64,000 bases of DNA from Larimichthys crocea (Eukaryota > Chordata > Actinopteri > Sciaenidae). Below, piece by piece: positions 22,561 to 34,460 of the stretch. The notes under the pieces were generated by a model. That model did no database searches, was not told where the DNA came from, and saw nothing but the letters and a program-made list of their open reading frames with translations. The translations under genes and the position numbers were made by a program. Numbering within the stretch: position 1 is the first letter of the stretch; each line of letters starts with the position of its first letter. The stretch is taken from positions 26,579,629 through 26,643,628 of the forward strand of contig NC_040016.1 in NCBI RefSeq assembly GCF_000972845.2, written 5' to 3'.

Positions 22561-23405
22561 CAGAACAGCTGCCGTTCTGTTGTAGGTTCGTTAATCACAG
22601 CGTGCTGTGACTGTATTCAACTTGAATTAAAGTTTATTTGGTTCTTTTAGGCTCGTTCCATATGCCAACATTTATTTTGTGGTTTCTAAACTCTCAATGA
22701 AAACAGTCAGATTTCCACAGATTATACTTTATACTGGAAAATGATACTTTGGCTCTACCTGGTGGAATAAAAGAAGCGTTACAACAAAAAGAAGATTAGA
22801 AAGAGAAATAGATTTTTGAACTTAGAAAAAAAAACTGTGCTAAGATTTTTACAAAGTTTTTTATTTATAGAAATAAAAAATAAAACTACAGATAAATCAG
22901 GAGCTGTAGAAGATGAATGAAGGTCAGAGCACTGAGCAGAGCTTTCATACAGAGACGTGTGGTCAGGAGGAAAACATCACATATAATACACAAATAAATT
23001 AAATGGTTAGAGTTATCAAATTGTTTGAACTATAAACTAATTTAACTTTAACAGTTTGGATTGTTTTTCCAAATGCAGGAACAAACTGCTCAAACAGCGT
23101 CTTACTGTCTCAGTCAGATGTTTAACTTTTGAAAGAAGACACATGGTGAGTCATGGAATGTTGTTTTCATATATTTGGTCTTCTCTGGTTGCCATATGTG
23201 TGTAAGGCAGTTGCCTGTTTCGGTCACATGGTGGCGCTGTCTGTGCTGTGTTCACTGTGTGCTCTGTGTCGGATGCCACGCTTTACAAAGTTCACCTGTC
23301 TTTGCCCCGCCAGGTGAGCATGTAACGGCCTGTATATATATTATTTTTTATTTTTCCTTTGCCCCGCAGGTGTTGTGAAGATGTGACAGCAAGCAGCAGA
23401 TCAGT
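22561..23405. other. Non-coding stretch upstream of the NLR gene
   Basis: No supported exon. TTTGCCCCGC-AGGTG occurs twice, near 23,302 and 23,359, about 57 bases apart. The NLR promoter may lie here or in the next block, but I see no TATA box or other decisive motif. Confidence 0.4.
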
Positions 23406-23796
23406 GTGTGTGTGTGTGCGTGTGTGTGTGTGTGTGTTGTTGTGAGCTTGCAGTCAGTGTTACTGTTTAATCAGCCTGTCAATGTGTTTTTACTCCTACG
23501 ACTGTGACCTAACAGGATGTCAACAGTTCTATGACTTCCTGTCTCTGAACGCTGTGTACCGCTCAGACTCCATTTTCAGTTTAAGGAGCAGAACAAAGAA
23601 GAAGAAGAAGGAGAATAAGAAGAAGAAGAAGAAGAAGAATAAGAAGAATAAGAAGAAGAAGAAGAAGAAGGAGAAGTGTTCCAACATTTGTATGACTTCA
23701 CTGTCTCTGAGTCAGATTTCTTTCTCTCTGCGGACGGTCGAGGAAGGAGATGTTGGAATGAACTCAACTGATTCATGTGTGGACTCGACAACAAGC

Positions 23797-23858
<62 letters not shown>

Positions 23859-23891
23859 GTTGTGAGCTTACAGTCAGTGTTACTGTTTAAA
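23406..23891 (+). repeat. Local duplication with (TG)n and (AAG)n tracts before NLR exon 1
   Basis: A (TG)n tract followed by TTGTTGTGAGCTTRCAGTCA and GTGTTACTGTTTAA occurs at about 23,406-23,471 and again at about 23,798-23,891, ending just before the NLR start codon. TATGACTTC-CTGTCTCTGA is also paired (23,530 and 23,691). A 75-base (AAG)n/(AAT)n tract (23,595-23,677) lies between. The promoter-proximal DNA has therefore duplicated locally. Confidence 0.8.
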
Positions 23892-23908
23892 CTCTCAGAC
23901 TCACCATA

Positions 23909-26900
23909 ATGAATGATGAAGAAGAGGACAGAGCTGAGTCTCCACGATCCGTCTGTCTGTCTGTGAAGAGTGACTGGTCCAAAGATCTGCCTGAATGGTT
24001 CAGACATGAACCTGGACCCTCAGACACAAAGTAAGAGTCTTTTTTTTACTGTCAGCTGACTGATGAATTGAGTATGAAGAAAAACGTTGTGCTCAAAGAT
24101 TTATCTTCATGATGCAGAGCTGTTGGTGCAGATACTGTGTGAAGGCTCTCAGTCGTCCAGGTCGTCTTTCTTCTGTCGACCATCGTCACCTCAAGAGTGA
24201 AGCCTCTAAATGAATGAATATTAATTCCATGTGATGAATATTAATGTGTTAATGTGCCAGCAGCAGCAGAGAGGACCTGCAGGCTGCAGGAGTCATCAGA
24301 CTGAAAGCTGAATTCAAACAGAAGATTAACAACCTTCAACTGTTCTGTGACCATCAGAGCTTCTGGACAGTGTTCAATGATACAATGTCTTCACAGAGAG
24401 AGGAAGAGGAGTCATGTTCCTGTGGAGGAGCAGCCGTCCTGCTGTGTTTGGTGTCAGGACGTCCTGAAGGATCCGGTCTCTACCAGCTGTGGACACTGGT
24501 TCTGCAGACACTGCATCACCTCATACTGGGACCAGTCTGCTTCATCAGGAGACTCCTCCTGTCCCCAGTGTGGAGAAAGATCCAGAACAAGACGTGGACT
24601 GCAGACAGCCAGTCAGACCAGCACTGTCCAAAGTAAGACTGTCCATTTCCTTCTCTAGATATTCTTCTATCCATCACTTTTTATTGCTGATGAAATAATC
24701 AGCAGATTGTCACATTTTCTTTGTTTAGTCTCAAACTTGTTTCTCTGTTTTAGTGAGTGGTGGTCTGCAGGAGGTTTTAGATGAACATAAGATCAGTCTG
24801 AAGACCAGATGTGAACGTGTGACTGAAGGAAGTGATGAAACAGGAAGTGGAACCCTCCTCAACAGGATCTACACTGAGCTCTACATCACAGAGGGACAGA
24901 GTGAAGAGGTTCATACCCAACATGAGGTGAGGCAGCTTGAGACAGCTTCCAAGAAGAAGGAGACCCTCCATGACACTCCCATCAAATGCCACGACATCTT
25001 TAAAGCCTTACCTGACCAACAGAGACACATCAGAGTCGCTCTGACCAACGGCGTCGCTGGCGTTGGAAAAACCTTCTCAGTGCTGAAGTTCACTCTGGAC
25101 TGGGCAGAGGGCTCGGAGAACCAAGATGTCAGTCTGGTGGTTCTGCTCTCGTTCAGGGAGCTGAACTTGATCAAAGATGAGCGGTTCAGTCTTCTCACGC
25201 TGCTCCATGTTTTCCATCCAACATTACAGAAGGTCACAGCAGAGAAGCTCGCTGTCTGTAAACTTCTGTTCATCTTTGACGGCCTGGATGAAAGCAGACT
25301 TTCACTGGATTTCAACAACAAAGAGCTCGTGTCTGATGTCACACAGGAGTCATCAGTCAGCGTGCTGTTGACAAGCCTCATCAAGGGGAATCTGCTTCCC
25401 TCGGCTCTCATCTGGATAACTTCCAGACCTGCAGCAGCCAATCAGATCCCTCCTTCATGTGTTGACAGGGTAACAGAAGTACGAGGCTTCACTGACGCTC
25501 AGAAGGAGGAGTACTTCAGGAGGAGAGTCAGTGATGAAGATCTGTCCAGCAGAATCATCTCACACATCAAGACCTCCAGGAGCCTCCACATCATGTGTCT
25601 GATCCCAGTCTTCTGCTGGATCACTGCTACAGTTCTGGACCACATGTTGACCACAGACCAGAGAGGAGAGCTGCCCAAGACCCTGACTGACCTGTACTCA
25701 CACTTCCTGCTGGTTCAGACAAAGAGGAAGAAGAAGAAGTACGATGAAGGACATGAGACGAGTCCACAGGAGCTGACGGAGGCTGACAGGGAAGTTCTTC
25801 TGAAGCTGGGGAGGCTGGCGTTTGAACAGCTGGAGAAAGGAAACATCATGTTCTACCAAGAAGACCTGGAGCAGTGTGGTCTGGATGTCACAGAGGCCTC
25901 GGTGTACTCAGGAGTTTGTACAAAGATCTTCAAAAGAGAGAGTGTGATCTTCCAGAAAACAGTCTACTGCTTTGTTCATCTGAGCGTTCAGGAGTTTCTG
26001 GCTGCAGTCTACCTGTTCCACTGTTACACCAACAAGAAGACAGAGGTACTGAAGGACTTCCTGAAAGAGAAGAAGGAGGAGGAGGAGAATTACTCCACCC
26101 TGGATGTCTTCCTGAAGAAGGCCATGGAGAAATCCCTTCAAAGTAAAAATGGTCACCTGGACCTGTTTGTTCGCTTCCTTCATGGCCTCTCTCTGGAGTC
26201 CAACCAGAGACTCTTAGGAGGCCTGCTGGGTCAGACAGACAACAGTCCAGAAATCATCCAGAGAGCCATCAACAACCTGAAGGAGATGAACAGTGATGAT
26301 ATCTCTCCTGACAGAAGCATCAACATCTTCCACTGTCTGATGGAGATGAACGATGACTCAGTCCATCAGGAGATCCAAGAGTTCCTGAAGTCAGAGAACA
26401 GATCAGAGAAGAAACTCTCTGAGATCCACTGCTCAGCTCTGGCCTACATGCTGCAGATGTCAGAGGAGGTTCTGGATGAGTTGGACCTGAAGAAGTACAA
26501 CACTTTATACGAGGGACGACGGAGACTGATTCCAGCTGTGAGGAACTGCAGAAAGGCTGAGTAAGTCCAGATGTGATTATCAACGTTATACAAAGATATA
26601 CACTTTACACTCTAGAGGATGCAACAAATAATTAATGTAGTCAACAAGAAACAATGATCACATGAGTTGCTAACAAATTGAGTTATCTTTTAGTTGGTGA
26701 CTAATCACTCTATTGTTCACTTCACTAAGCTGACTGGAGTGAATCGAACAATCGAGTGATGGCAACACTTGTAACAGTAACAGTAAACACAAGATTTGTG
26801 GAGAAAAGAGCAGCTCACATTTCCACTGAGGTTTAATCTGAATTTTTTCAGTGAAGTTCAATGGAGAGATTTTTATCATCAACAAGCTCCGAAGGATTGA

Positions 26901-29900
26901 GACTGTTAAACAGCTGAACTTAAATAAAATTTCAGATTTTATTTATTTTATTTTATTTCACTTGATGTTTTTTTATTTTCTGTCATCACAGACTTTCTGC
27001 CTGTGGACTCTCAGAGAGTCACTGTGAAGTCGTGGCCTCAGCTCTGAAGTCCAACCCCTCCCATCTGACACACCTGGACCTGAGTCAGAATGACCTGAAA
27101 GATTCAGGAGTGAAGAAGCTGCGTGCTGGACTGGATAGTCCAAACTGTAGACTGGAGGCTCTGAGGTCAGTTCACTGTGTAACTAAAAGTTATTTTGTTT
27201 TCAAAGTCACTCTACTCATTTTAGAGAAAAGCTCATTAATTATTGATTGAGTATCTCGGGGTCTTGTTCACGAGTAAGGAAAGGATGGAACAGGACATCG
27301 ACCGGCGGATCGGTGTGGCTTCTGCAGTGATGCGGACTCTGCACCGGTCCGTCATGGTGAAGAAGGAACAGAGCCGAAAGGCGAAGCTCTCGATTTACCA
27401 GTCGATCTACGTTCCTACCCTCACCTATGGTCACGAGCTTTGGGTAGTGACCGAAAGAATGAGATCGCGAATACAAGCAGCCGAAATGAGCTTCCTTCGC
27501 AGGGTGGCTGGGCTCTCCCGTGAGGAGCTCAGAGTAGAACCGCTGCTCCGCATCGAGAGGAACCAGCTGAGGTGGCTCGGGCATCTCGTGAGGATGCCTC
27601 CTGGACGTCTCCCTGGTGAGATGTTCCGGACATGTCCCTCCGGGAGGCGGCCCCGGGGAAGACCCAGGACACACTGGAGGGACTATGTCTCTCGGCTGGC
27701 CTGGGAACGCCTTGGGGTCCCCCTGGGAGAGCTGGAAGAAGTGGCCGGGGAGAGGGAAGTCTGGGCCTCCCTGCTGAAGGTGCTGCCCCCGCGACCCGAA
27801 TCCGGATAATGCGGGAGAAGATGAGATGAGATGAGATGAGCTCATTGATTAGGACATAGTAATGTTGAGCTGCACATTTCAACACATCTGATAGGATTAT
27901 AAATGGATTTTTATCAACATCATTTATTCTTTATTCAGATTGAGGAGCTGCAGTTTGTCAGAGATCAGCTGTGCTTCTCTGGCCTCAGCTCTGAAGTCCA
28001 ACCCCTCCCATCTGACAGAGCTGGACCTGAGCGACAACAACAAGCTGCAGGATTCAGGAGTGAAGCTGCTGTGTGATTTTCTGGAGAGTCCACACTGCAG
28101 GATGAAGACTCTGAGGTCAGTTCACTGACTTTCTGTTACTATTGTAGATCTGATGTTTAATTTACAATTGAAGCTAATTTATGTTCAGACATAACTTACA
28201 TCCATAAAGTTGTAAATGTCCTTTTGTTCATATTTTCATGTTTGTTGTATTAAATTTAGTCTGCAGTCACAAAGACTTGTGTTTCTTAAAGAAACTGTAG
28301 AAAATGTCTCTGTTAGTGGTTAAAGTCAATGAATGTTTAGAATTGTTGGTAAAAGGTCACATCTGTTTACAGAAGATCCTCTGAACTCAGATTTGTTTGA
28401 AATGATCAAGTTTACTTGTTGAAGTAGAAATATTTCTTTGGTTCCTGTTAATTTCAGTGTGTTTCCACAAATATTGTCTGAACGCACACACACACTGAAT
28501 GGTTGTCTGAATGTTGTCTGAATGTTGTGCTGACGTTTGGATTATGTCTGTAGAAGGCTGACATTATGATGATCCACAATAACACAATGACAAAGTCACT
28601 CTACTCATTTTAGAGAAAAGCTCATTGATTAGGACATAGTAATGTTGAGCTGCACATTTCAAACCTGAACACATCTGATTGGATTATAAATGGATTTTTA
28701 TCAACATCATTTATTCTTTATTCAGAGTGAGGAGCTGCAGTTTGTCAGAGATCAGCTGTGCTTCTCTGGCCTCAGCTCTGAAGTCCAACCCCTCCCATCT
28801 GACAGAGCTGGACCTAAACTTCAACGACCTGCAGGATTCAGGAGTGAAGCTGCTGTGTGATTTTCTGGAGAGTCCACACTGCAGACTGAAGACTCTGAGG
28901 TCAGTTCACTGACTCTCTGTTACTATTGTAAATCTGATGTTTAATTTACAATTGAAGCTAATTTATGTTCAGACATAACTTACATCCATAAAGTTGTAAA
29001 TGTCCTTTTGTTCATATTTTCATGTTTGTTGTAATAAATTTAGTCTGCAGTCACAAAGACTTGTGTTTCTTAAAGAAACTGTAGAAAATGTCTCTGTTAG
29101 TGGTTAAAGTCAATGAATGTTTAGAATTGTTGGTCAATGGTCACATCAGTATACAGAAGATCCTCTGAACTCAGATTTGTTTGAAATGATCAAGTTTACT
29201 CGTTGAAGTAGAAATATTTCTTTGGTTCCTGTTAATTTCAGTGTGTTTCCACAAATAATGTCTGAACACACACACACACTGAATGGTTGTCTGAATGTTG
29301 TGCTGACGTTTGGATGATGTCTGTAGAAGGCTGACATTATGATGATCCACAATAACACAATGACAAAGTCACTCTACTCATTTTAGAGAAAAGCTCATTG
29401 ATTAGGACATAGTAATGTTGAGCTGCACATTTCAAACCTGAACACATCTGATTGGATTATAAATGGATTTTTATCAACATCATTTATTCTTTATTCAGAT
29501 TGAGGAGCTGCAGTTTGTCAGAGATCAGCTGTGCTTCTCTGGCCTCAGCTCTGAAGTCCAACCCCTCCCATCTGACAGAGCTGGACCTGACTCACAACGA
29601 GCTGCAGGATTCAGGAGTGAAGCCGCTGTGTGATTTTCTGGAGAGTCCACACTGCAGACTGAAGACTCTGAGGTCAGTTCACTGACTCTCTGTTACTACT
29701 GTAGATCTTTTAATTAACTGTTGAACATAATTTATGTGGGCAGTGGTTAGCACTGTTGCCTCACAGCAAGAAGGTTCCTGGTTCAAACCTCGGCTGGGCC
29801 TTTCTGTGTGGAGTTTGCATGTTCTCCCTGTGTCTGCGTGGGTTTTCTCCGGGTACTCCGGCTTCCTGCCACAGTCCAAAAACATGCGCTTAATAGTTTT

Positions 29901-31693
29901 ATCGGTGACTCTAAATTGTCCGTAGGTGTCATCGGTTGTTTGTCTCTATGTGCCCTGCGATGAACTGCCGACTTGTCCAGGGTGTACCCCGCCTCTTACC
30001 CAATGTCAGCTAGGATAGGCTCCAGCCCCCCACGACCCTAGTGAGGATAAGAGGTTACAGATAATGTAATGTATGTACATCATTTATGTTCAGACATAAC
30101 TTACATCCATAAAGTTGTAAATGTCCTTTTGTTCATATTTTCATGTTTGTTGTATTAAATTTAGTCTGCAGTCACAAAGACTTGTGTTTCTTAAAGAAAC
30201 TGTAGAAAATGTCTCTGTTAGTGGTTAAAGTCAATGAATGTTTAGAACTGTTGGTCAATGGTCACATCTGTTTACAGAAGATCCTCTGAACTCAGATTTG
30301 TTTGAAATGATCAAGTTTACTTGTTGAAGTAGAAATATTACACACACACACACACTGAATGTTGTCTGAATGTTGTGCTGACGTTTGGATGATGTCTGTA
30401 GAATATTTTTATCAATATAATTTATTCTTTATTCAGATTGAGGAGCTGCATGTTGTCAGAGATCAGCTGTGCTTCTCTGGCCTCAGCTCTGAAGTCCAAC
30501 CCCTCCCATCTGACAGAGCTGGACCTGAGAGATAACAAGCTGCAGAATTCAGGAGTGAAGCTGCTGTGTGATTTTCTGGAGAGTCCACACTGCAGACTGA
30601 ATACTCTGAGGTCAGTGGAGGGTTGGAATCTCAGTCCATGTTGGTCTCAGCAGCTCATTGTGATCATGTGTTGGTTGATGTGAAGACGACTGTTGTTGTT
30701 GTGTTCATGTCTACAGGAAATAAGGAAAGGCAAGTTTATTTTTATAGCACAATTCATACACAAGGCAATTCATAGTGCTTTACAGAGAACAATTGAAAAC
30801 AATTGAAAACATTAAACGAATCACTGGATTATGATTGAAAATTCTTTAAAAGAGCTCAGCCATAAGCACGTGAAAAGAGAAAAGTTTTTAACCTGGATTT
30901 AAAAGTGCTCAGAGTTGGGGCTGATTTCAGTCCTGCTGGTAGTTTGTTCCAGTTGTGAGCAGCATAACTGCTAAATCCTGCTTAACTGTGTCTGGTTTGA
31001 ACTCTGTGTTCCACTATCTGACCTGAGTCAGTAGATCTCAGAGCCCTACTAGGTCTTTATTCTACTAACATGTCGTTTATGTATTGTGGGCCTAAACCCT
31101 TCAGTGATTTGTAAACTAGTAGCAGAACTTTAAAATCTATTCTGTGGCTAACTGGGAGCCAGTGTAAAGACTTAAGAACTGGGGTGACGTGTTCTGATCT
31201 CTTTGTTCTGGTCAAAACTNNNNNNNNNNCAATAAGAGAAGAGGGTTGCTGTCAGTAAACCCTTGAGTTACTGTCTCTAGAAACTAAAGACCAAGTCTGA
31301 AACCTTGGCGTGTTGATAGACTCAGATCTGACCTTCAACAGTCACATAAATCAGTCAACCAAAAACAGCCTTCTACCAACTTAAGAACATATCCAGAGTT
31401 AAGGCTTTATGTCCCAAACAGATCAGGAGACGCTGATCCATGCTTTCATCTCCAGTAGACTTGACTACTGAATGGTCTTTAGACTGGACTCCCCCAAAAA
31501 AGTATGCAAACAGCTGGCAGCCATTCAGAACGCAGCAGCTCACAAAGTTTCATTCCATATATTCAGACTTCATTCAATATATTCAAAGTTTCATTCAATA
31601 TATTCAGAGTTTCATTCAATATATTCAGACTTCATTCAATGTATTCAAGGTGTATATATATATATATATATACACACATATATATATACACAC

Positions 31694-31727
<34 letters not shown>

Positions 31728-31888
31728 CAGGACCAGGACTGAAGTCCTGCTGGTCTTTATACTGGATGTGCTGCATCACTGACTGACAGCTGATGAAGGA
31801 GTCTCTGGAAACACTGATTCATGACTTCTGTTGTCTGTCTGCTTCTCTCATCAGGTGGGAGTCTTCTTCTCTCTTCACATGGTGGTGA
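23909..31888 (+). CDS. NLR receptor, teleost NLRC3-like: RING, FISNA, NACHT and LRR (9 predicted coding exons)
   Basis: Predicted exons: 23,909-24,030, 24,397-24,632, 24,754-26,560, 26,992-27,165, 27,939-28,115, 28,726-28,899, 29,499-29,672, 30,437-30,610 and 31,855-31,888. All have GT/AG borders and phases that join without a stop to 1,023 codons. Exon 1 is the short acidic/serine start of fish NLRs ([18 protein letters not shown]). Exon 2 is a complete RING finger ([17 protein letters not shown]). Exon 3 holds FISNA and NACHT with Walker A GVAGVGKT (residues about 219-226) and Walker [11 protein letters not shown] (about 290-299). The next five exons each encode one ribonuclease-inhibitor-type LRR pair. 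The last exon is only 11 codons and is the least certain. No B30.2 domain is present. The likely role is cytosolic immune sensing, perhaps with E3 ubiquitin ligase activity through the RING; the ligand is unknown. Confidence 0.88.
27242..27838 (+). mobile_element. 5'-truncated RTE-clade (Rex3-like) LINE in an NLR intron
   Basis: The 188-codon open frame from 27,243 is the C-terminal end of a non-LTR reverse transcriptase ([20 protein letters not shown], then [19 protein letters not shown] and [15 protein letters not shown]). It ends with a stop at 27,807-27,809 and a GATGAGATGAG tail. Flanks AGCTCATTAATT (27,230-27,241) and AGCTCATTGATT (27,839-27,850) form a 12-bp target duplication with one mismatch. 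The same intron in the sister LRR units reads straight through this site without the insert, so the insertion is recent. Confidence 0.9.
27939..30610 (+). repeat. Tandem LRR exon-intron units
   Basis: Four LRR exons (starts 27,939, 28,726, 29,499, 30,437) and their introns are near-identical copies. Exon words such as GAGGAGCTGCAGTTTGTCAG and intron words such as ATGTCCTTTTGTTCATATTT recur in every unit. Spacing is 787, 773 and 938 bases; the last is longer because of a 341-bp SINE and also lacks about 175 bases of the intron end. The exons differ mainly at the variable LRR position ([41 protein letters not shown]), so recent unit duplication is followed by change at the likely ligand-facing residues. 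Confidence 0.93.
29738..30078 (+). mobile_element. tRNA-derived SINE in an NLR intron
   Basis: 341 bases starting GGGCAGTGGTTAGCACTGTT, with a tRNA-like A box and a B-box-like GGTTCAAACCTCGG. A conserved body follows (GTGTGGAGTTTGCATGTTCT) and then an L2-like 3' part (GGGTGTACCCCGCCTCTTAC, GATAGGCTCCAGCCCCCCAC). It is flanked by ATAATTTATGT (29,727-29,737) and ATCATTTATGT (30,079-30,089), an 11-bp target duplication with one mismatch. The other LRR introns have the empty site. Confidence 0.85.
30715..31545 (-). mobile_element. CR1/L2-clade LINE fragment with its 5' part inverted, split by a gap
   Basis: Minus strand 31,219 to 30,720 translates to the end of a LINE ORF2 ([31 protein letters not shown], then [20 protein letters not shown]) with a 3' tail near 30,735-30,780 (TTTTTATAGCACAATTCATA). 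Plus strand 31,298-31,545 translates, with a few stops, to the piece that normally comes just before it ([42 protein letters not shown]). The two pieces are consecutive parts of one ORF in opposite orientation, meeting at the 10-N gap. Confidence 0.8.
31220..31229. other. Assembly gap (10 N) at the LINE inversion point
   Basis: Ten N, lying between the two oppositely oriented LINE pieces and inside the last NLR intron. Whether the terminal NLR exon truly follows therefore depends on this join. Confidence 0.95.
31546..31730 (+). repeat. ATATTCAG-type tandem repeat followed by (TA)n and (CA)n
   Basis: Five imperfect units of about 21-22 bases (TTTCATTCAATATATTCAGA-like) at 31,548-31,650, then alternating TA at 31,652-31,672 and mixed TATA/CACA to 31,728. 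The arginine-poor, tyrosine/threonine/histidine-rich frames across it are artefacts. Confidence 0.85.
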
Positions 31889-33240
31889 TCTCTGTCAGAG
31901 TGTGAGTGGTGAGAAAGGTGTTTGTGTTGAGAGAGGATCAGCTGAGTCCTGATGATGATGTTGAATCATATTTTTGTTTGACATGAAATTAATCAGCCAA
32001 AAATAATTTAAAGTACTAACACTAACTTTACATATGTACATGTAATCCTGCAGAAAGTGTTATTCAACATGTAAACACACAAAATGTCAATCATAGATTA
32101 TTATATATTCCCATATGTCTTTGCCGCCGGCCTCCAGAGGGGTTCCGCCTTGTTCCTCATGCCCCATCGGTGGTCCGGTCAACGCAGCACCCTCCAGTCC
32201 CTTTGCTGCGGCAGACTATGGCTGAGCCTTAGCGGCCTCCAGCTCCCCGGGTTCCACTGCAGCCCTGTCGATTATGTTAAATCTAAGCTGAAGTATTCTG
32301 GAAATTGTTTGTGTTGAAATGACATTGATGTGATTGTGTGATACATGTCGGTAATGTCGTTATAACCAGCTGAACTTCAGTTTCTGATCATGTCACCACA
32401 GTATATATTGTTTAACTAAATTATTTTTTATAATATTTATAATATATATCTTATATATATATATTCACGGCAGAGCACCACGGTGTTATATTTCTCTTCA
32501 CATGCCATTTCAAATGTTAAAAATCCATTTATGCATATTGCACAAATGGATTTTTTTCCACATCATTTATTCTTTATTTCACGGGTCTTAAACCTTTTTC
32601 AGCCCTCGGACTCCTTGGACGAGACAAACAGAACAGGGACCCCCACATGTAATTACATTTTTTAAATGTGTCATATTTGTGTTGTGTGTCATTATTATAT
32701 TATTATATATGTGTGTGTGGCCACTTTACATTGCAAGATTTTTTATCATGGTTACTTTCCTTACAATATTATTCATATCATGCCGCTTTTACCTTCAGTA
32801 CTTCTTTTTTTGCAGGTTGTTTTGTTCTTTTGTTTTATTGTGTAGGTTATAAGATACTCCTGTCTGTTCGTTGTGCTTTGCCCTTTCTACTTTAATTCTG
32901 TAGTGTATATCACACTCTGCTGTAATAAGTGAATTTCTCAGTTGTGGAATGAATAAAGTATAATCTAATCTAATCTAATCTTTTGTTTTGACCACTAGCT
33001 GGAGTTTGGTTTTGTATCACTGATTGCGGCTGGGCACCAGGTGTGTATATATAGACTGATTCCTTTGTATCAAACATGCCTGATATTAGTGACACGTTGA
33101 CATGTTTCCTATTGTCTTTTATTGGCGGTCTTGATGGACCGACCAGGTCTACCAGGTGAGTCCTGATTTTGATTATGTCAGTCTCTACATCTCACACGTG
33201 CTGAAAAAACACATCACAGCCTACATACACTCAGTACACA
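31889..33240. other. Intergenic stretch with retroelement tails
   Basis: No exon supported. 32,880-32,985 ends TGAATAAAGTATAATCTAATC with repeated TCTAA, the 3' tail of a common fish LINE, plus strand. 32,586-32,650 (GGTCTTAAACCTTTTTCAGC) may be an element end. The GC-rich segment 32,125-32,275 stands out from AT-rich surroundings but has no recognisable coding content. Confidence 0.5.
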
Positions 33241-33900
33241 TAACTAAAATTAATCAATTCAATTCAGTTTGATTTATATAGCACCAAATCATAAGTTAGT
33301 TATTTCATGACACTTTTGATGCAGAGCAGGTCTAGACCATACTCACATTATAATATTATTAACAGACACCAACAATTCTACCATGAGCAAGCACGTGGCA
33401 AACTTCCTTTTGCCTTTTAACAGGCAGAAAGCTCGAACAGACCCAAACTCATTGGTGGACGGTCATCCACCACGACCGGTTGAGTTGAAGGGAAAGAGGG
33501 GGTGTATGGTAGTAATAATGATAACAGTAGTAATATGTGTAGTGGACGTCGTGCAGAACCACAGCAGCAGCCACGATCCACGAGAACCTGCTGGAGCCTG
33601 ATAGCTGAAAGCTCTGGCTCCCAATCTACTTTTGGTCAGTGTTCTAGAGGGGTAGTAAGGTACTATGAGCTCTTTTAGATATGATGGTGCCTGACCATGA
33701 AGAGCCTTGTAGGTTTACATAGGTGGAAGAATGCAGTCCTCGAAATTTGTTTTATGTGACGTTAAAGGACAAATCCTGATCAAAACAACTCCAAGATTTT
33801 TTACGGTGGAGCTGGAGGCCAGGGTGATATTAGAAAATGTAATTTTTCCTTTTGAATACTTCAGCACGAAGGATGTATTGAATAATTTAAGTGGTGTATG
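33241..33900. mobile_element. Teleost interspersed repeat, family not identified
   Basis: Starts CAATTCAGTTTGATTTATAT and AGCACCAAATCATAA, then contains AGAGCAGGTCTAGACCATAC, CCACGACCGGTTGAGTTGAA and GGTGCCTGACCATGAAGAGC. I recognise this order as a frequent fish repeat but cannot name its class with confidence. No intact open frame remains. Confidence 0.55.
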
Positions 33901-33924
33901 TGTACACATATAAATTTGGCTGAA

Positions 33925-34460
33925 TTATAAAATGAAGAGCCATTTGGGAGCTGAAAGAGCCGACTCTATATATTACCCTTAAAATCTGTGCAATGAGAGA
34001 ATTATGTTTATGCATCACAAACATTTGGAGACACTCCCCTCTGCCAGGAGGCTGCGGTCCATCAGGACCAGAACCTTAATGTAGCATCTGTTACATTAAC
34101 CACTGTCCTTATTTATTTATTTATTTATTTGGGACGTCATCCTGATGTTTATCTGCACATTTATTCATCTGTGAACATAGTGTGAACTATACTGTCATAT
34201 ACTTGGACATCAGCTTGCACTACAGCTCCTTCGTTTTAGAATATATTGTATATATATTTATATAGTTTATATTTTAATACTTGTTGTTTTTTATCTTCCT
34301 ATAGTTTTTACTTAATTCTTTGTCAGGTCAAACCTGTAGCTGTGTCACGTGGTGTGGTGTGGCGAACGTATTGTTCAGTACGAACGAATCTTTTTGTTTG
34401 TACCGTCCGAGAGTCAGTGAGCCGATTCAGTAAAAAGACTCGAACTTCCCACACTGGACG
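33925..34460. mobile_element. hAT-type element remnant interrupted by a LINE 3' end
   Basis: AAATGAAGAGCCATTTGGGAG at 33,929 and GCCGATTCAGTAAAAAGACT then CGAACTTCCCACACTG at 34,421-34,456 match the two parts of the hAT-end-like sequence amplified upstream of MANF (11,252-11,608). Between them, 34,030-34,330 reads CCTCTGCCAGGAGGCTGCGG and then an AT-rich tail, as in the 3' ends of fish LINEs. So a LINE end may have inserted into a hAT-type element. No target duplications were resolved. Confidence 0.45.

Noticed and set aside
24370..24636. Alternative frame over the NLR RING exon
   Set aside because: The frame at 24,397-24,632 has all RING cysteines and the right splice phases; the other is a shadow.
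32084..32317. 77-codon ORF over a GC-rich patch
   Set aside because: GC-rich island in AT-rich repeats, but no family resemblance or splice signals I could support.
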